64,000 nucleotides of DNA from JBBDJB01 sp040880125 (GCA_040880125.1 JBBDJB010000050.1:1-64000); one strand, 5' to 3'. Shown: positions 1 to 14,026, numbered from the stretch's first letter. Program-made: numbers and translations. The notes: a model not told the origin generated them from the letters alone.

Positions 1-45
1 CTCCTTGGAAAACTGCTATCGTTCCTACTTGATTCGAAAGACAGT

Positions 46-80
46 CGCTCTCCCCAGCCCTCTCCCCGAGCGGGAGAGCG
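46..80. repeat. Family C palindromic repeat, copy 1
   Basis: The left arm CGCTCTCCC pairs with the right arm GGGAGAGCG across an inner CCCTCTCCCC segment. Three other copies (8564, 8689, 51189) have arms CCCTCTCCC and GGGAGAGGG. The C-to-G change in one arm here is matched by a G-to-C change in the other, so the hairpin is kept. The copy sits just upstream of thiO. Confidence 0.7.
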
Positions 81-206
81 AGCTAAGTTCAGACATTCCA
101 GTCGGTGCTCAACCCATTCGTCTACTACACGCCAGGCATACACCGCTACGCACCTGACGGACACGCCGCCGCACCGGTAGAATGCGCTGCGGAGGCACTC
201 TTTGAG

Positions 207-1322
207 ATGTACGACTGCTTGATCCTTGGCGGCGGCGTTATCGGTCTGTCGCTCGCCTACGAGCTTGCCGGCCACGGGCTGCGAGTCAGCGTGATCGATC
301 GCGGTGCGCCCGGCCGCCAAGCGTCGTGGGCAGGTGCCGGAATCTTGCCACCGGCGACCAACCGGCCTGGCGATCCGCCGGAGTTGCGACTGGCGGGACT
401 GAGCCACGAGCTACATGCGCAGTGGGCGGCGGATCTGCGCGAGCTGACCGGAATCGACAACGGCTATCGCCGCTGCGGTGGGATCTACATCGCCCGAGAT
501 GCGCAAGCCGCCGGGCAGCTCGACCAGCAGATGACCGACTGGCACCGTCGCGATGTCCGCGTGGAGCCACTAACGGCAGAGGCACTGCATCGCCTCGAGC
601 CGTCATTGCTTCCCGAGTTCGACGACGAGCCGAACATCGCCGCTTGTCACGTGCCGGACGAGTGCCAGATCCGAAATCCGCGGCACCTCAAGGCGCTGCT
701 GATGGCGTGCGCCCGGCGTGGCGTTTCGATCGAGGCCGGAGTCGCGGCCGAGGACTTTCAAGTGCGCGGCGGCCGCATCGAGCGAGTGTTCACCAGCGCC
801 GGACCGCTGCAGGCGGGTAGCATCTGCCTGGCGTGTGGAAGCTGGTCGGCGTCGCTGGCCCGGCGGTTGCAGCTTTCCCTGCCCGTGCGTCCGGTGCGGG
901 GACAGATCGTCTTGTTGGCTAGCGACCGGCCGGTGCTTTCGAAGATCATCAATGAAGGATCGCGCTACCTGGTGCCGCGTCCGGACGGGCGGATCCTGAT
1001 CGGTTCTACGGAAGAGGAAGCCGGCTTCGATGCCCGACCGACGGCCGAAGGCATCGCCGCACTTGTCGACTTCGGCCGGTCGCTGGCGCCGGCGCTGGGG
1101 CAAATGCCGATCGAGCGAAGCTGGGCGGGACTGCGGCCCGGCTCGGCCGATGGCCGGCCCTATTTGGGACGTGCAGCCGAACTGGAAAACCTTTACATCG
1201 CGACCGGGCACTTTCGCTCGGGATTGCAACTGGCTCCGGCGACCGCACGCGTGGTGGGAGAGCTGATCCGCGGCGAGAAGCCGTCGATCGATCTGGCCGC
1301 CTTCGATCCGCAGCGGCGGTAA
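207..1322 (+). CDS. thiO: Glycine oxidase / FAD-dependent D-amino-acid oxidase family (ThiO-like)
   Basis: Flavoprotein of the DAO family. ThiO oxidises glycine to iminoacetate (dehydroglycine), which feeds the thiazole branch of thiamine synthesis. The N-terminus carries the FAD dinucleotide-binding motif GGGVIG at residues 8-13, and the C-terminus has the family's GHFRSG segment near residue 334. The length of 371 aa is normal. The frame extends upstream to a GTG at 105, but homology begins at the ATG at 207, so that start is chosen. thiC lies 10 kb away on the same strand and no other thi genes are adjacent, so the pathway assignment is inference. Another small-amine oxidase of the DAO family is the main alternative. 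Confidence 0.8.
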   Translation: MYDCLILGGGVIGLSLAYELAGHGLRVSVIDRGAPGRQASWAGAGILPPATNRPGDPPELRLAGLSHELHAQWAADLRELTGIDNGYRRCGGIYIARDAQAAGQLDQQMTDWHRRDVRVEPLTAEALHRLEPSLLPEFDDEPNIAACHVPDECQIRNPRHLKALLMACARRGVSIEAGVAAEDFQVRGGRIERVFTSAGPLQAGSICLACGSWSASLARRLQLSLPVRPVRGQIVLLASDRPVLSKIINEGSRYLVPRPDGRILIGSTEEEAGFDARPTAEGIAALVDFGRSLAPALGQMPIERSWAGLRPGSADGRPYLGRAAELENLYIATGHFRSGLQLAPATARVVGELIRGEKPSIDLAAFDPQRR

Positions 1323-1330
1323 TCGTGCCG

Positions 1331-2164
1331 CTATTCCGGCGTCGCGGCCAAAAGTTCATCGCTGACCGAATCAATCTGGTCGGCGTCGATCGACTCCAGG
1401 CTTTCAGCGAAACCGACCAGCAGGGCCAGGTCGCACAGCCGGTTAATTTGCCGCGGTGCGCCCTGCGACAGTTCGTGCACGGCCTCGATCGCCTTTGTTC
1501 CGAAGATCCTGCGCGAAGCACCGGCCGCCGACAGCCGATGCGTAATGTAGCTGGCGGTCTCGTCGACCGTAAGCGGCCGCAGCATTGTCTTGACGCTCAA
1601 CCGCTGCTCCAGCGACGGCATACGGCTCAATGCCGGCAGCAGCGCGTGCTGGCCGGCAAGAATCAGTGTGAGCCCGGATCCGCTGTCGCTTTCGAAGTTC
1701 AGCAGCAGCCGCATCGTCTCCAGGTTTTCCGTATCGGCCAGCAGGTGTGCCTCGTCGATCACAATGACGGCATGCCGGCCGGCCTCGGCGATCTCCGCCA
1801 GTCGGCGCTCAATCCGCAGGATGCACTGGTCGACCGACATCCGCGGTTCATATTGCGATGATTCCGCTTCCAACCCGATAGCGATGTACGAGAGCAGTTC
1901 GCCCGGCGTCATTCGAGGGAACACCAGGTGCACAAACGGCTGGAAGTCCTCCGCAAGCTGTCGCCGCAGCGCGCGGACGAGCAGAGTCTTGCCTGAACCG
2001 GCCGGTCCAGTGAGCAGGGCGGCACCGCGGCGGCTTTCCACCGCGTAGCGGAGCTTCAAAAGCGCTCCCTGATGCGACTCGGCGGGATAGTAGTATCCCT
2101 CACCGGCGCCCGGCTCAAACGGCTTTTCCCGCAAGCCCCAGTAGTCGTTGTACATGGTCGTCAT
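1331..2164 (-). CDS. ExeA-like AAA ATPase
   Basis: AAA-type ATPase of the ExeA/GspA family, 277 aa. The N-terminal YWGLREKPF segment is typical of the family. Walker A is GPAGSGKT (residues 53-60) and Walker B is VIVIDEAH (133-140), and the C-terminal part reads as the winged AAA lid (PRQINRLCDLAL). The first ATG is supported by an AAGGA six bases upstream of it. It is the last gene of a three-gene minus-strand set, 49 bp after a MinD/BY-kinase-like ATPase. Pairs of an ExeA-like ATPase with a tyrosine autokinase are known from exopolysaccharide and PEP-CTERM/exosortase loci, so a role in envelope polymer export is possible, but no glycosyltransferase or exosortase lies nearby. Confidence 0.85.
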   Translation of the reverse strand: MTTMYNDYWGLREKPFEPGAGEGYYYPAESHQGALLKLRYAVESRRGAALLTGPAGSGKTLLVRALRRQLAEDFQPFVHLVFPRMTPGELLSYIAIGLEAESSQYEPRMSVDQCILRIERRLAEIAEAGRHAVIVIDEAHLLADTENLETMRLLLNFESDSGSGLTLILAGQHALLPALSRMPSLEQRLSVKTMLRPLTVDETASYITHRLSAAGASRRIFGTKAIEAVHELSQGAPRQINRLCDLALLVGFAESLESIDADQIDSVSDELLAATPE

Positions 2165-2213
2165 CCGCTATCCTTGCGGGCTGGATGTTGAAGTTCAGCG
2201 GGGAAGCGATCGA

Positions 2214-3455
2214 TCAGCCTGCCTTTGCCATCGGCGAAGTCGACTGCGGCAACGGCAATACGTCCGGCCCCGCGAAGGCCTCCACGGCACCGATTACCGC
2301 CACTTTCGCCGAGGCGAGCCTGCTGGCAGCCGCGGTGAAGTCGGCCTGCGACGCCCGGCGAGCGTCGCGCACCAGGAGCGCCGCGGGTATACCGGCCGCT
2401 TGAGCGAACGCGACGGCGTCGCCGCGCGGATCGAGTACTGGCCCGAGATCGACCAGCACGATATCGAAGTGCTTGTATAGCGTAGCCAGGTCGCCGCCGG
2501 CTCGACGGCCCAGTTCCGATGGATCGGCACCGACCAGCGGCTCGCGCAGCGGCACGAGCGAGATCTGTTCGCCGCGGGTTTCGACGACCGCTTCTTCCAG
2601 CCGCAATTCACCTCGTAAGACGTCGTCCCATCCGGCCGGTACCGCCAGCCCCAATCGCACGGCGAGATCCGGTTTTTCGAAATCGGCGTCGACCACGGCC
2701 ACTCTCGCGCCCAACGCCGCCAACCGCCGGGCAATACATAACAGACCGGTCGAACGGCCTTCGCCTCGGCGACATCCGGCGACCGCAATCACGCGGTGGC
2801 CCATCTCCGAGGTAGCCAGCAATTTCCGTGCGACGTGGTCGAAGGCGTCAGCCACTTCGCTCAACAGCCGCTCGCACTCGCGCGGATAGACGAACTGGTC
2901 GACCTCCAGGGCGGCCTGAAAGAACGGCTCGCTTTCTTCCGATCCCGCGGCTTCGGTCGGCAAGTGCGACGGAGCAGGGATTTCGATCGCGGTTGCAGGC
3001 ACCGGCACAACTACCGGAGTCAACGCCTGCGGCGCCTGCGGTGATTCCTCCGCTGTCGGATCCACAAACGAAGACAGCGGCCGAATGTCGCCACGAACTT
3101 CCTGGCGACCATCGGCCGCACCGCTTGCGGCTTCCGCGAAGCTCGGTGTTGGCGAAAGAGAAATGTGCGGCTGCGGAACGTGGCGATTGTTCGCAGTACG
3201 AAGTGCCGGTGCGGTGGCGGGTTCCTCCGCAAGCGTATCCGGTGGCCCGATCGCGTGCGAAGGAAACGTACACTCTTGGACCGTGAAGTAGGCGTCCAAA
3301 GCACTTTCACCCGATAGTCCGGCGACTTCGGCCGATGCAGCATGCAAGGGTGCGTCGGCCAGCACCTGCGTCTCGGCGTGCTGAACCGGCGGCGCAGCGG
3401 AAGAGGCCGTGTCACGGTGAAAAGCTCGAATGAACGCGCGGTCCGTGGAGGTCAT
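2214..3455 (-). CDS. CpsD/CapB-type (BY-kinase/MinD-like) P-loop protein with altered Walker A
   Basis: The 413-aa protein has a long Pro/Ala-rich N-terminal half of low complexity and a C-terminal P-loop domain resembling the cytoplasmic domain of bacterial tyrosine kinases. Walker A is AGCRRGEGRST (about residues 226-236), Walker A' is VAVVDAD (252-258) and Walker B is DIVLVDLG (331-338). The invariant Walker A lysine (GKST) is arginine here (GRST), so ATP use may be weakened or changed. No Tyr-rich C-terminal cluster, the usual autophosphorylation tail, is seen. It lies between a single-TM protein gene and the ExeA-like gene on the same strand, which suggests a co-expressed complex. Confidence 0.75.
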   Translation of the reverse strand: MTSTDRAFIRAFHRDTASSAAPPVQHAETQVLADAPLHAASAEVAGLSGESALDAYFTVQECTFPSHAIGPPDTLAEEPATAPALRTANNRHVPQPHISLSPTPSFAEAASGAADGRQEVRGDIRPLSSFVDPTAEESPQAPQALTPVVVPVPATAIEIPAPSHLPTEAAGSEESEPFFQAALEVDQFVYPRECERLLSEVADAFDHVARKLLATSEMGHRVIAVAGCRRGEGRSTGLLCIARRLAALGARVAVVDADFEKPDLAVRLGLAVPAGWDDVLRGELRLEEAVVETRGEQISLVPLREPLVGADPSELGRRAGGDLATLYKHFDIVLVDLGPVLDPRGDAVAFAQAAGIPAALLVRDARRASQADFTAAASRLASAKVAVIGAVEAFAGPDVLPLPQSTSPMAKAG

Positions 3456-3531
3456 AATCAGGCTCGGTTGAACTCGGAAGATGTTGTTTGCCGCTGCCGG
3501 CGGAGATTGTTCTTGCTCAGCGGAATACTTC

Positions 3532-4251
3532 TCAGCGCACCGTCGACTTTCGGATGGTCCCGTCGAGTTCCGCCACGGACGTCGAGCTCGTGCCGCGGGT
3601 GTAGATCGAAGACCCAGTGTGCGGGTTTACGTTCAATCCGGTAGCGGTGCTGGCGGCGGCCTCGCCGCTGGACGGGGCCGCATTTCGGGGCCAGACGGAG
3701 ATTTCGGCGTCCTCGGGCGGTGACCACGGCGAGAACTCGGCCGTCGGTTGCTCGGATCCCGCCGCTTCCAAAGCCGGGCCCTGCATCTCTGACCAGTCCG
3801 GTTCGGCGACCGACTCAACCGACTTGTCAGGCTGTCCACGCCACGGTGCCGGGCCGGGTGCAACCTCCCAGGAAGGGGCACCTGCCGATTGCAACTCCGA
3901 CGGATCTGCCTCGTCGCCTCCGCGCAACTGCATCAGCAGGATGCCGGCGACCACAACAATTCCCACCAGGACGACCACCGGGGAGAGGTGGAACTGTCTC
4001 AGCCGGCATGCCGCCCACTCGGCCCAGGCAGAGGTTTTCACTCCATTGATTGCAGAGGTCGTCATCATATTGAACGCAGAAACCAGCGACGCCCGCGGCG
4101 AAGTCGGAGTCTCGGCAACCGTTGCCGGCGGTAAGGTGTCCAGGTCTGGGATCCGCAGCCAGAGCGGCGCGGCGACGTCCGGCCGACCGCCCGCATCGAC
4201 GCGCATCGCCGGCGTGGTGGTCGCGCCCGCTTGTGTTACGGCGGGGTCCAT
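3532..4251 (-). CDS. Single-pass membrane protein of unknown function
   Basis: I do not recognise the family. The 239-aa protein has a Pro/Ala/Thr-rich N-terminal part, one clear transmembrane helix at about residues 91-108 (PVVVLVGIVVVAGILLM) and an acidic, Pro/Ser-rich C-terminal part. Basic residues just before the helix suggest an N-in orientation. It is the first gene of the minus-strand set with the BY-kinase-like and ExeA-like ATPases. A membrane anchor or chain-length-regulator-like partner for them is a reasonable guess, but the two-helix Wzz topology is absent. Confidence 0.65.
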   Translation of the reverse strand: MDPAVTQAGATTTPAMRVDAGGRPDVAAPLWLRIPDLDTLPPATVAETPTSPRASLVSAFNMMTTSAINGVKTSAWAEWAACRLRQFHLSPVVVLVGIVVVAGILLMQLRGGDEADPSELQSAGAPSWEVAPGPAPWRGQPDKSVESVAEPDWSEMQGPALEAAGSEQPTAEFSPWSPPEDAEISVWPRNAAPSSGEAAASTATGLNVNPHTGSSIYTRGTSSTSVAELDGTIRKSTVR

Positions 4252-4662
4252 GGCAACTCGGCTTCTTCAAGAGTCGGGAAATGGCCGGAGTCGCCACGGC
4301 GCACGAACCCCCGCGGCGAATCCATCCTCTGGTATGTGTGTAGCGCATTATCGGCGGCGACTGTGCCGATCTTGAGTATTCTTCCGGTTAAGGAGACTTT
4401 GCGGGTAAGGAGCTTTGAAGAGGCTGGCCGCCGGGGCAGCGACGTTGCAGCCGGTCGCGTGATGTGCGATAGTGAAGCCTCCGCAAGCACTTGCGCTGCC
4501 GCTGGGCGCCCCGCATTAGCACTGCGCCCCCGCGTGAAGCGGCGTTGGTTCGCTGCCTCACGCTTTTCATAAGCGGTTATTTTTCATATACTTACAGAGA
4601 CCGCAAGCGGAAAGCCGGCGGCCGAACTTTTGTTCGTATTTACCCAAACTCCCAAAGTGCCC
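4252..4662. other. Divergent intergenic region upstream of metH
   Basis: About 410 bp between the divergent membrane-protein gene and metH. It holds a promoter-like sequence close to metH (annotated separately). I looked for a cobalamin riboswitch, a SAH riboswitch and a SAM riboswitch and saw no convincing consensus. Confidence 0.5.
4564..4592 (+). promoter_or_regulatory. Putative sigma70-type promoter of metH
   Basis: TTTTCA (4564-4569) and TATACT (4587-4592) are separated by 17 bp in a locally AT-rich stretch. Transcription would start near 4599, giving a leader of about 64 nt before the metH ATG. The -10 is strong and the -35 weak. Confidence 0.45.
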
Positions 4663-8376
<3,714 letters not shown>

Positions 8377-8936
8377 CACGTGGCACANNNNNNNNNNNNN
8401 NNNNNNNNNNNNNNNNNNNNNNNNNNNNNNNNNNNNNNNNNNNNNNNNNNNNNNNNNNNNNNNNNNNNNNNNNNNNNNNNNNNNNNNGCCATTCATGTCA
8501 GTGCGTAGCTGAATTCGTGAGAATCCAGAAGGCCTCTGGTGGTGGCGTGCTCAATCGCGAAGGCCCTCTCCCCAGCCCTCTCCCAGAGGGAGAGGGAGTT
8601 AGACCGTGGCACAGCCATTCATGTCAGTGCGTAGCTGAATTCGTGAGAATCCAGAAGGCCTCTGGTGGCGTGCTCGACCGCGAAGAAACCCTCTCCCCAG
8701 CCCTCTCCCAGAGGGAGAGGGAGTTAGGCGGTGGCACAGACATTCTAGTCTGTGCGTAGCTGAATTCGTGAGAATCCAGAAGGCCCCGGATTCGCTGCAA
8801 CTTTCACCAGTCCAGCTACCGGCACGGCGGAGTAGGTCTCTTTCCGCACCCGGCGTGCATCCCATGCACTGCCTTGCCGCCCGCGCAGAGCCTTCCTAGA
8901 CTGACGGTAGTGCACCGCAGAAGGGGAGTTAGCGCG
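8377..8936. repeat. Tandem composite repeat array (about 125 bp unit) with assembly gap
   Basis: Units of about 125 bp follow each other. Each contains a family A palindrome (GTGGCAC...), a family B palindrome (GTAGCTGAATTC...), a spacer and a family C palindrome (CCCTCTCCC...GGGAGAGGG). Family B copies start at 8505, 8631 and 8756, giving periods of 126 and 125. Family A copies are at 8606-8630 and 8731-8755, with partial copies at the gap edges. Family C copies are at 8564-8596 and 8689-8721. The part after 8785 up to the cytochrome gene shows no recognised feature. Confidence 0.8.
8388..8487. other. Assembly gap (100 N)
   Basis: Exactly 100 N. The left flank ends GTGGCACA and the right flank begins GCCATTCATG. 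Joined, they reproduce the sequence at 8606-8623, so the gap lies at the same phase of the tandem unit on both sides. Its true content is probably a whole number of repeat units. Confidence 0.95.
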
Positions 8937-10304
8937 ATGCGACGGTGGATAGGGATTTTACTTCTGGCGGTGTGGCCGGCTGTTGCTGGTGCCGCCGAGT
9001 CGTCGTCCGAACAGCCGGGCGAAACGGCCGCCCAGCGGGGCTACCGGCTGCTAACGGAAAAGCCATATTTGCCGCCGGACTTCGACCAGGCGACCTTCGA
9101 TAATCTGTGGCGCGTGTGGGAAGAGCCGCTCCGCTCCCAGGCCGCCGAGGCCACGCCGGAAGCGCGCCGCGAAATGGCCTTCCAGCGCTATGGCCTCGTT
9201 GTTCGGCCCGGCGATCCCCAGCAGCGGCCGATGCAATACGTCGTCGACGCGCAGGGCCAGTACGTCATGAACTGCATGGCGTGTCACCAGGGCAAGGTGG
9301 CCGGCCGCATGGTGCCCGGCGTGGCCAATTCGCTGCTGGCCCTGGAGACGCTTACCGAGGACGTCCGCCGTACGAAGCTGATGCTGCTCAAGTCGTGGTC
9401 GCGGATGGAACGCGGCTCGCTGGTGATGCCGCTGGGCACGACCGTCGGCACGACCAATGCCGTGATGTTCGGCGTAGCCCTGATGCACTATCGCGACGCC
9501 GATCTGAACGTACACACCGGCCGGCTTCCGCCGCCGATGGTGCATCACGATCACGACGCGCCGGCGTGGTGGCATTACGGCAAAAAAACCCGCCTGTATG
9601 CAGACGGATTTGTTCCCAAGAGCCATCGCGCGCTGATGCCGTTTCTGCTGGTGCGCGAGAACGGCCCGGAGAAGTTCCGCCAGTGGGAGGACGACTTCAA
9701 GGCGATTGAAGCGTATCTGGAGTCGCTCGATGCGCCCAACTATCCAGGCGCGGTGGATCGCGACCTGGCGTCGCTCGGCGAGGAGGTGTTCGTCCGCATG
9801 TGCAGCGAGTGCCACGGCACGTACGGTTCGCAAGAGACCTACCCGCAACGAATCGTACCGCTGGACGAGGTGGGCACCGACCCGGTTCGGCTGACCGCGC
9901 TGTCCGAGGAACACCGCCGGGGGTACCGCGACAGTTGGTTTGGGTACTATGGCGAGCACGACGTCAAGATCGAACCGCAGGGGTACCTCGCCCCGCCGCT
10001 GGACGGCATTTGGGCCAGCGCACCGTACTTCCATAACGGCTCGGTGCCGACGCTGTGGCACGTGTTGCACCCGAGTGAGCGGCCGACGGTCTGGCGCCGC
10101 ACGGCGGGCGGCTACGATCACACTCGAGTGGGCCTGGAGGTGAGTAGCTTTGACGAGGTGCCGGGCGACATTGAGTCGTCGGCCGAGCGACGGTGGTACT
10201 TCGACACGCGCCAGTTCGGCAAGAGCGCGGCGGGGCACGAATTTCCGGAGGTGCTGACCGAAGACGAGAAGCGTGCCCTGCTGGAGTATCTGAAGACGCT
10301 GTAG
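8937..10304 (+). CDS. Secreted di-heme c-type cytochrome
   Basis: The 455-aa precursor has a signal peptide (residues 1-20, ending near AGAAES) and two heme c motifs, CMACH (113-117) and CSECH (289-293). The segment APPLDGIWASAPYFHNGSVPTLWHVL, split around residue 365-390, is typical of the di-heme peroxidase/RoxA-like superfamily. The protein should act in the periplasm as an electron carrier or di-heme oxidoreductase; its substrate cannot be told. The ATG at 8937 follows an AAGGGGAG Shine-Dalgarno; an upstream start at 8874 lacks support. There are no cytochrome-related neighbours. Confidence 0.8.
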   Translation: MRRWIGILLLAVWPAVAGAAESSSEQPGETAAQRGYRLLTEKPYLPPDFDQATFDNLWRVWEEPLRSQAAEATPEARREMAFQRYGLVVRPGDPQQRPMQYVVDAQGQYVMNCMACHQGKVAGRMVPGVANSLLALETLTEDVRRTKLMLLKSWSRMERGSLVMPLGTTVGTTNAVMFGVALMHYRDADLNVHTGRLPPPMVHHDHDAPAWWHYGKKTRLYADGFVPKSHRALMPFLLVRENGPEKFRQWEDDFKAIEAYLESLDAPNYPGAVDRDLASLGEEVFVRMCSECHGTYGSQETYPQRIVPLDEVGTDPVRLTALSEEHRRGYRDSWFGYYGEHDVKIEPQGYLAPPLDGIWASAPYFHNGSVPTLWHVLHPSERPTVWRRTAGGYDHTRVGLEVSSFDEVPGDIESSAERRWYFDTRQFGKSAAGHEFPEVLTEDEKRALLEYLKTL

Positions 10305-11977
<1,673 letters not shown>

Positions 11978-12037
11978 CCACCGCCGCGCCTATGGCGGCC
12001 GCTACTTACTTGGATCCAAGACAGGGACGGTCCATCC

Positions 12038-12301
12038 ATGGATTCGGAACTTTCCGGCGAACAGATCGACCGGATCAACGCCGCGGTTTTTGCCGGCCGC
12101 AAGATCGAAGCGATCAAGCTGTATCGTGGCTACACCGATTGTGGATTGAAGGAAGCCAAAGAGTTCGTGGAAACGCTCCAGGCGCAGCTCCGCGAACAGA
12201 TGCCGGAGAAATTCACGGCCAATCCGAACAGTGGCTGCACGGTCAGCTCGGCAATGTTGCTGGGGGCGGCGGGCGTGGGGTTCTATTTCTTTCTCGCATG
12301 A
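12038..12301 (+). CDS. Small membrane protein with ribosomal L7/L12 C-terminal-like motif
   Basis: 87 aa. Residues 25-45 (AIKLYRGYTDCGLKEAKEFVE) closely follow the L7/L12 C-terminal-domain pattern IKxVRxxTGLGLKEAKxLVE. A hydrophobic C-terminal segment at about residues 69-87 would anchor it in the membrane. L7/L12-CTD-like domains outside the ribosome occur as stand-alone small proteins; their role is unknown. The gene starts 60 bp after thiC and may be cotranscribed with it. Confidence 0.7.
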   Translation: MDSELSGEQIDRINAAVFAGRKIEAIKLYRGYTDCGLKEAKEFVETLQAQLREQMPEKFTANPNSGCTVSSAMLLGAAGVGFYFFLA

Positions 12302-12331
12302 CCTTTTGCGCAGGTGGTGCCGCCCTAGGCT

Positions 12332-12396
12332 GTAGCTGGACTGGTGACAGTTCAGCCGAAGCGAGAGGCAGTCTGAATGCTCACGAATTCAGCTAC
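12332..12396. repeat. Family B inverted doublet
   Basis: A forward copy lies at 12332-12355 (CTGGACT GGTGAC AGTTCAG) and a reverse copy at 12373-12396 (CTGAAT GCTCACG AATTCAG then CTAC). Each is palindromic by itself and the two face each other with 17 bp between. Arm sequences differ between copies but stay pairable, allowing one G-T wobble. Confidence 0.65.
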
Positions 12397-12512
12397 GACC
12401 GGGATGTCGGTGCCGCCGTTTGGTCTACATCCCGATCTCACGTGGAAGTGATGCGGCGCAGCGGCTATACTCGCCGCTCAACGTAGCCTTGCCTCCTCGT
12501 GGACCGAGCGTG

Positions 12513-13895
12513 ATGACTGCGGACATTCCTCCCAGCGGTTTCGGAGAACCACCGGCCAATCGTGCGGAGCTTGAGTACACCACTCCGCTGAGCGAGGCCT
12601 ATCCTGGGCGAAAGGTGTTCGCCTGGGCTCTCTACGATTGGGCCAATAGCGCTTACTCGACGCTCAGCATCACGGTGCTGGTCAGCTACTTGATCTCGAC
12701 GCTTGACAAAATTCAGCCAGAGTTGGGAGCGCTCGTTTGGGCATGGGGCATCGGCCTGACCATGCTCGTGGCGGCGATCCTCTCGCCGATCTTCGGAGCG
12801 ATCGCAGACGCCCACGCCAGCAAGCGCCGCTGGTTGGCCACCACCGCCTGGACCGGCTCGGCCGCCTGTGGGCTGATGATGTTCGCCACGCCCGACCGTC
12901 CGTGGCTGTTGGTCGTCCTGTTTCTGACTGCACATCTGGCGTTCGAGCTCTCGCAGGGTTTCTACAACGGCTTCCTGCCGGAGATCGCGCCGGTCGAGCG
13001 GATGGAACGAGTTTCCGCTTGGGGCTATGCGCTGGGTTACTTGGGCGGCGCGCTGCCGCTATTGATCTTTCTCGGGCTGTATACCCAGGGGCATCGGATT
13101 GGCCTGCCCACCGCGGAGAACGACGCGCGGGCGCTGGTGCCGAGGCTCGGCCTATTGTTGATGGGCCTCTGGTGGGGGCTGTTTACCATTCCAACGATTA
13201 TGTGGCTGAAGGATCGCGGCCAGCCCAAGCGCGAGCGGCAGACGCTTTATCGCGCAACCCGCACCGCCATGCGCGAAGTGGCCGGCACACTGCGAAACAT
13301 CCGCACCTTCCGAATGCTGACAATCTTTCTCGTCGCGTTTCTCATATACAACGATGGCGTGCAGACGGTCATCAGTCAGGCGTCGGTCTTCGCCAAGGAG
13401 GTGCTGGCGATGACCTCCGGCGAGCTGGCGCAGGTGATCCTGGTGATCCAGTTCGTGGCGATTGCCGGCGCGTGGTCGGTCGGACGCCTGGCGGAGTACT
13501 GGGGGGCCAAGCCGACGCTCTCGCTCTGCCTGGCGACGTGGACGCTTTTGCTGATCGCCGCCTTCTTCATTCGAACGACAACGCACTTCTGGATCATGGC
13601 GGTTGTCGTGGCGCTGGTACTCGGAGGCACGCAGTCGATCAGCCGCGCCATGATGGGTCGCATGACGCCCGCCTCGCACACGGCGGAGTTCTTCGGCTTC
13701 TTTAACCTCTCCGGCAAGGCCACCAGCGTCGTCGGCCCCATGTTCTTCGGTTCGATCCTCTACACCACCGGCAGCGCGCACTGGGCCATGGCCAGCCTGC
13801 TGCTGTTCTTCCTGCTGGGCTGGGCCATCGTTTCGCGGGTTGACGTGCAGCAGGGACGAGAGGAAGCCGCCCGGGCGGACGAGGCTCACGAGTAG
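12513..13895 (+). CDS. MFS transporter of the UMF1 (Atg22-like) family
   Basis: The 460-aa polytopic membrane protein has about twelve hydrophobic segments. The N-terminal FAWALYDWANSAYS motif is diagnostic of UMF1/Atg22-like transporters, proposed amino-acid or metabolite effluxers; a second conserved stretch is GGTQSISRAMMGRMTPA. The ATG at 12513 is chosen (a GTG directly before it is possible). Its TAG stop (13893-13895) lies inside a family D repeat. The substrate is unknown. Confidence 0.85.
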   Translation: MTADIPPSGFGEPPANRAELEYTTPLSEAYPGRKVFAWALYDWANSAYSTLSITVLVSYLISTLDKIQPELGALVWAWGIGLTMLVAAILSPIFGAIADAHASKRRWLATTAWTGSAACGLMMFATPDRPWLLVVLFLTAHLAFELSQGFYNGFLPEIAPVERMERVSAWGYALGYLGGALPLLIFLGLYTQGHRIGLPTAENDARALVPRLGLLLMGLWWGLFTIPTIMWLKDRGQPKRERQTLYRATRTAMREVAGTLRNIRTFRMLTIFLVAFLIYNDGVQTVISQASVFAKEVLAMTSGELAQVILVIQFVAIAGAWSVGRLAEYWGAKPTLSLCLATWTLLLIAAFFIRTTTHFWIMAVVVALVLGGTQSISRAMMGRMTPASHTAEFFGFFNLSGKATSVVGPMFFGSILYTTGSAHWAMASLLLFFLLGWAIVSRVDVQQGREEAARADEAHE

Positions 13896-14026
13896 GGGCC
13901 GCTGTGCGGACCAATCGTAGTCACCGTTGTGAAGAAGCGCGCGCCCCTCGGACCAATGACATTGCCGATGGAATGGCCTTCACCCGCGCAAGACCCATGC
14001 CACATGGTCCGCACAGCGGACCCTAC
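13892..14026. repeat. Family D inverted doublet (REPIN-like)
   Basis: The 21-bp palindromic element GTAGGGGCC plus GCTGTGCGGACC lies at 13892-13912. Its inverse GGTCCGCACAG plus CGGACCCTAC lies at 14006-14026, with 93 bp between them. The left copy contains the stop codon of the UMF1 transporter gene. Confidence 0.8.

Noticed and set aside
4252..4662. Cobalamin, SAM or SAH riboswitch upstream of metH
   Set aside because: No conserved B12-box or SAM/SAH core sequences were seen; the leader from the likely promoter is only about 64 nt.
8377..8785. CRISPR array
   Set aside because: The unit is about 125 bp and repeats as a whole; there are no short constant repeats separated by unique spacers and no cas genes.
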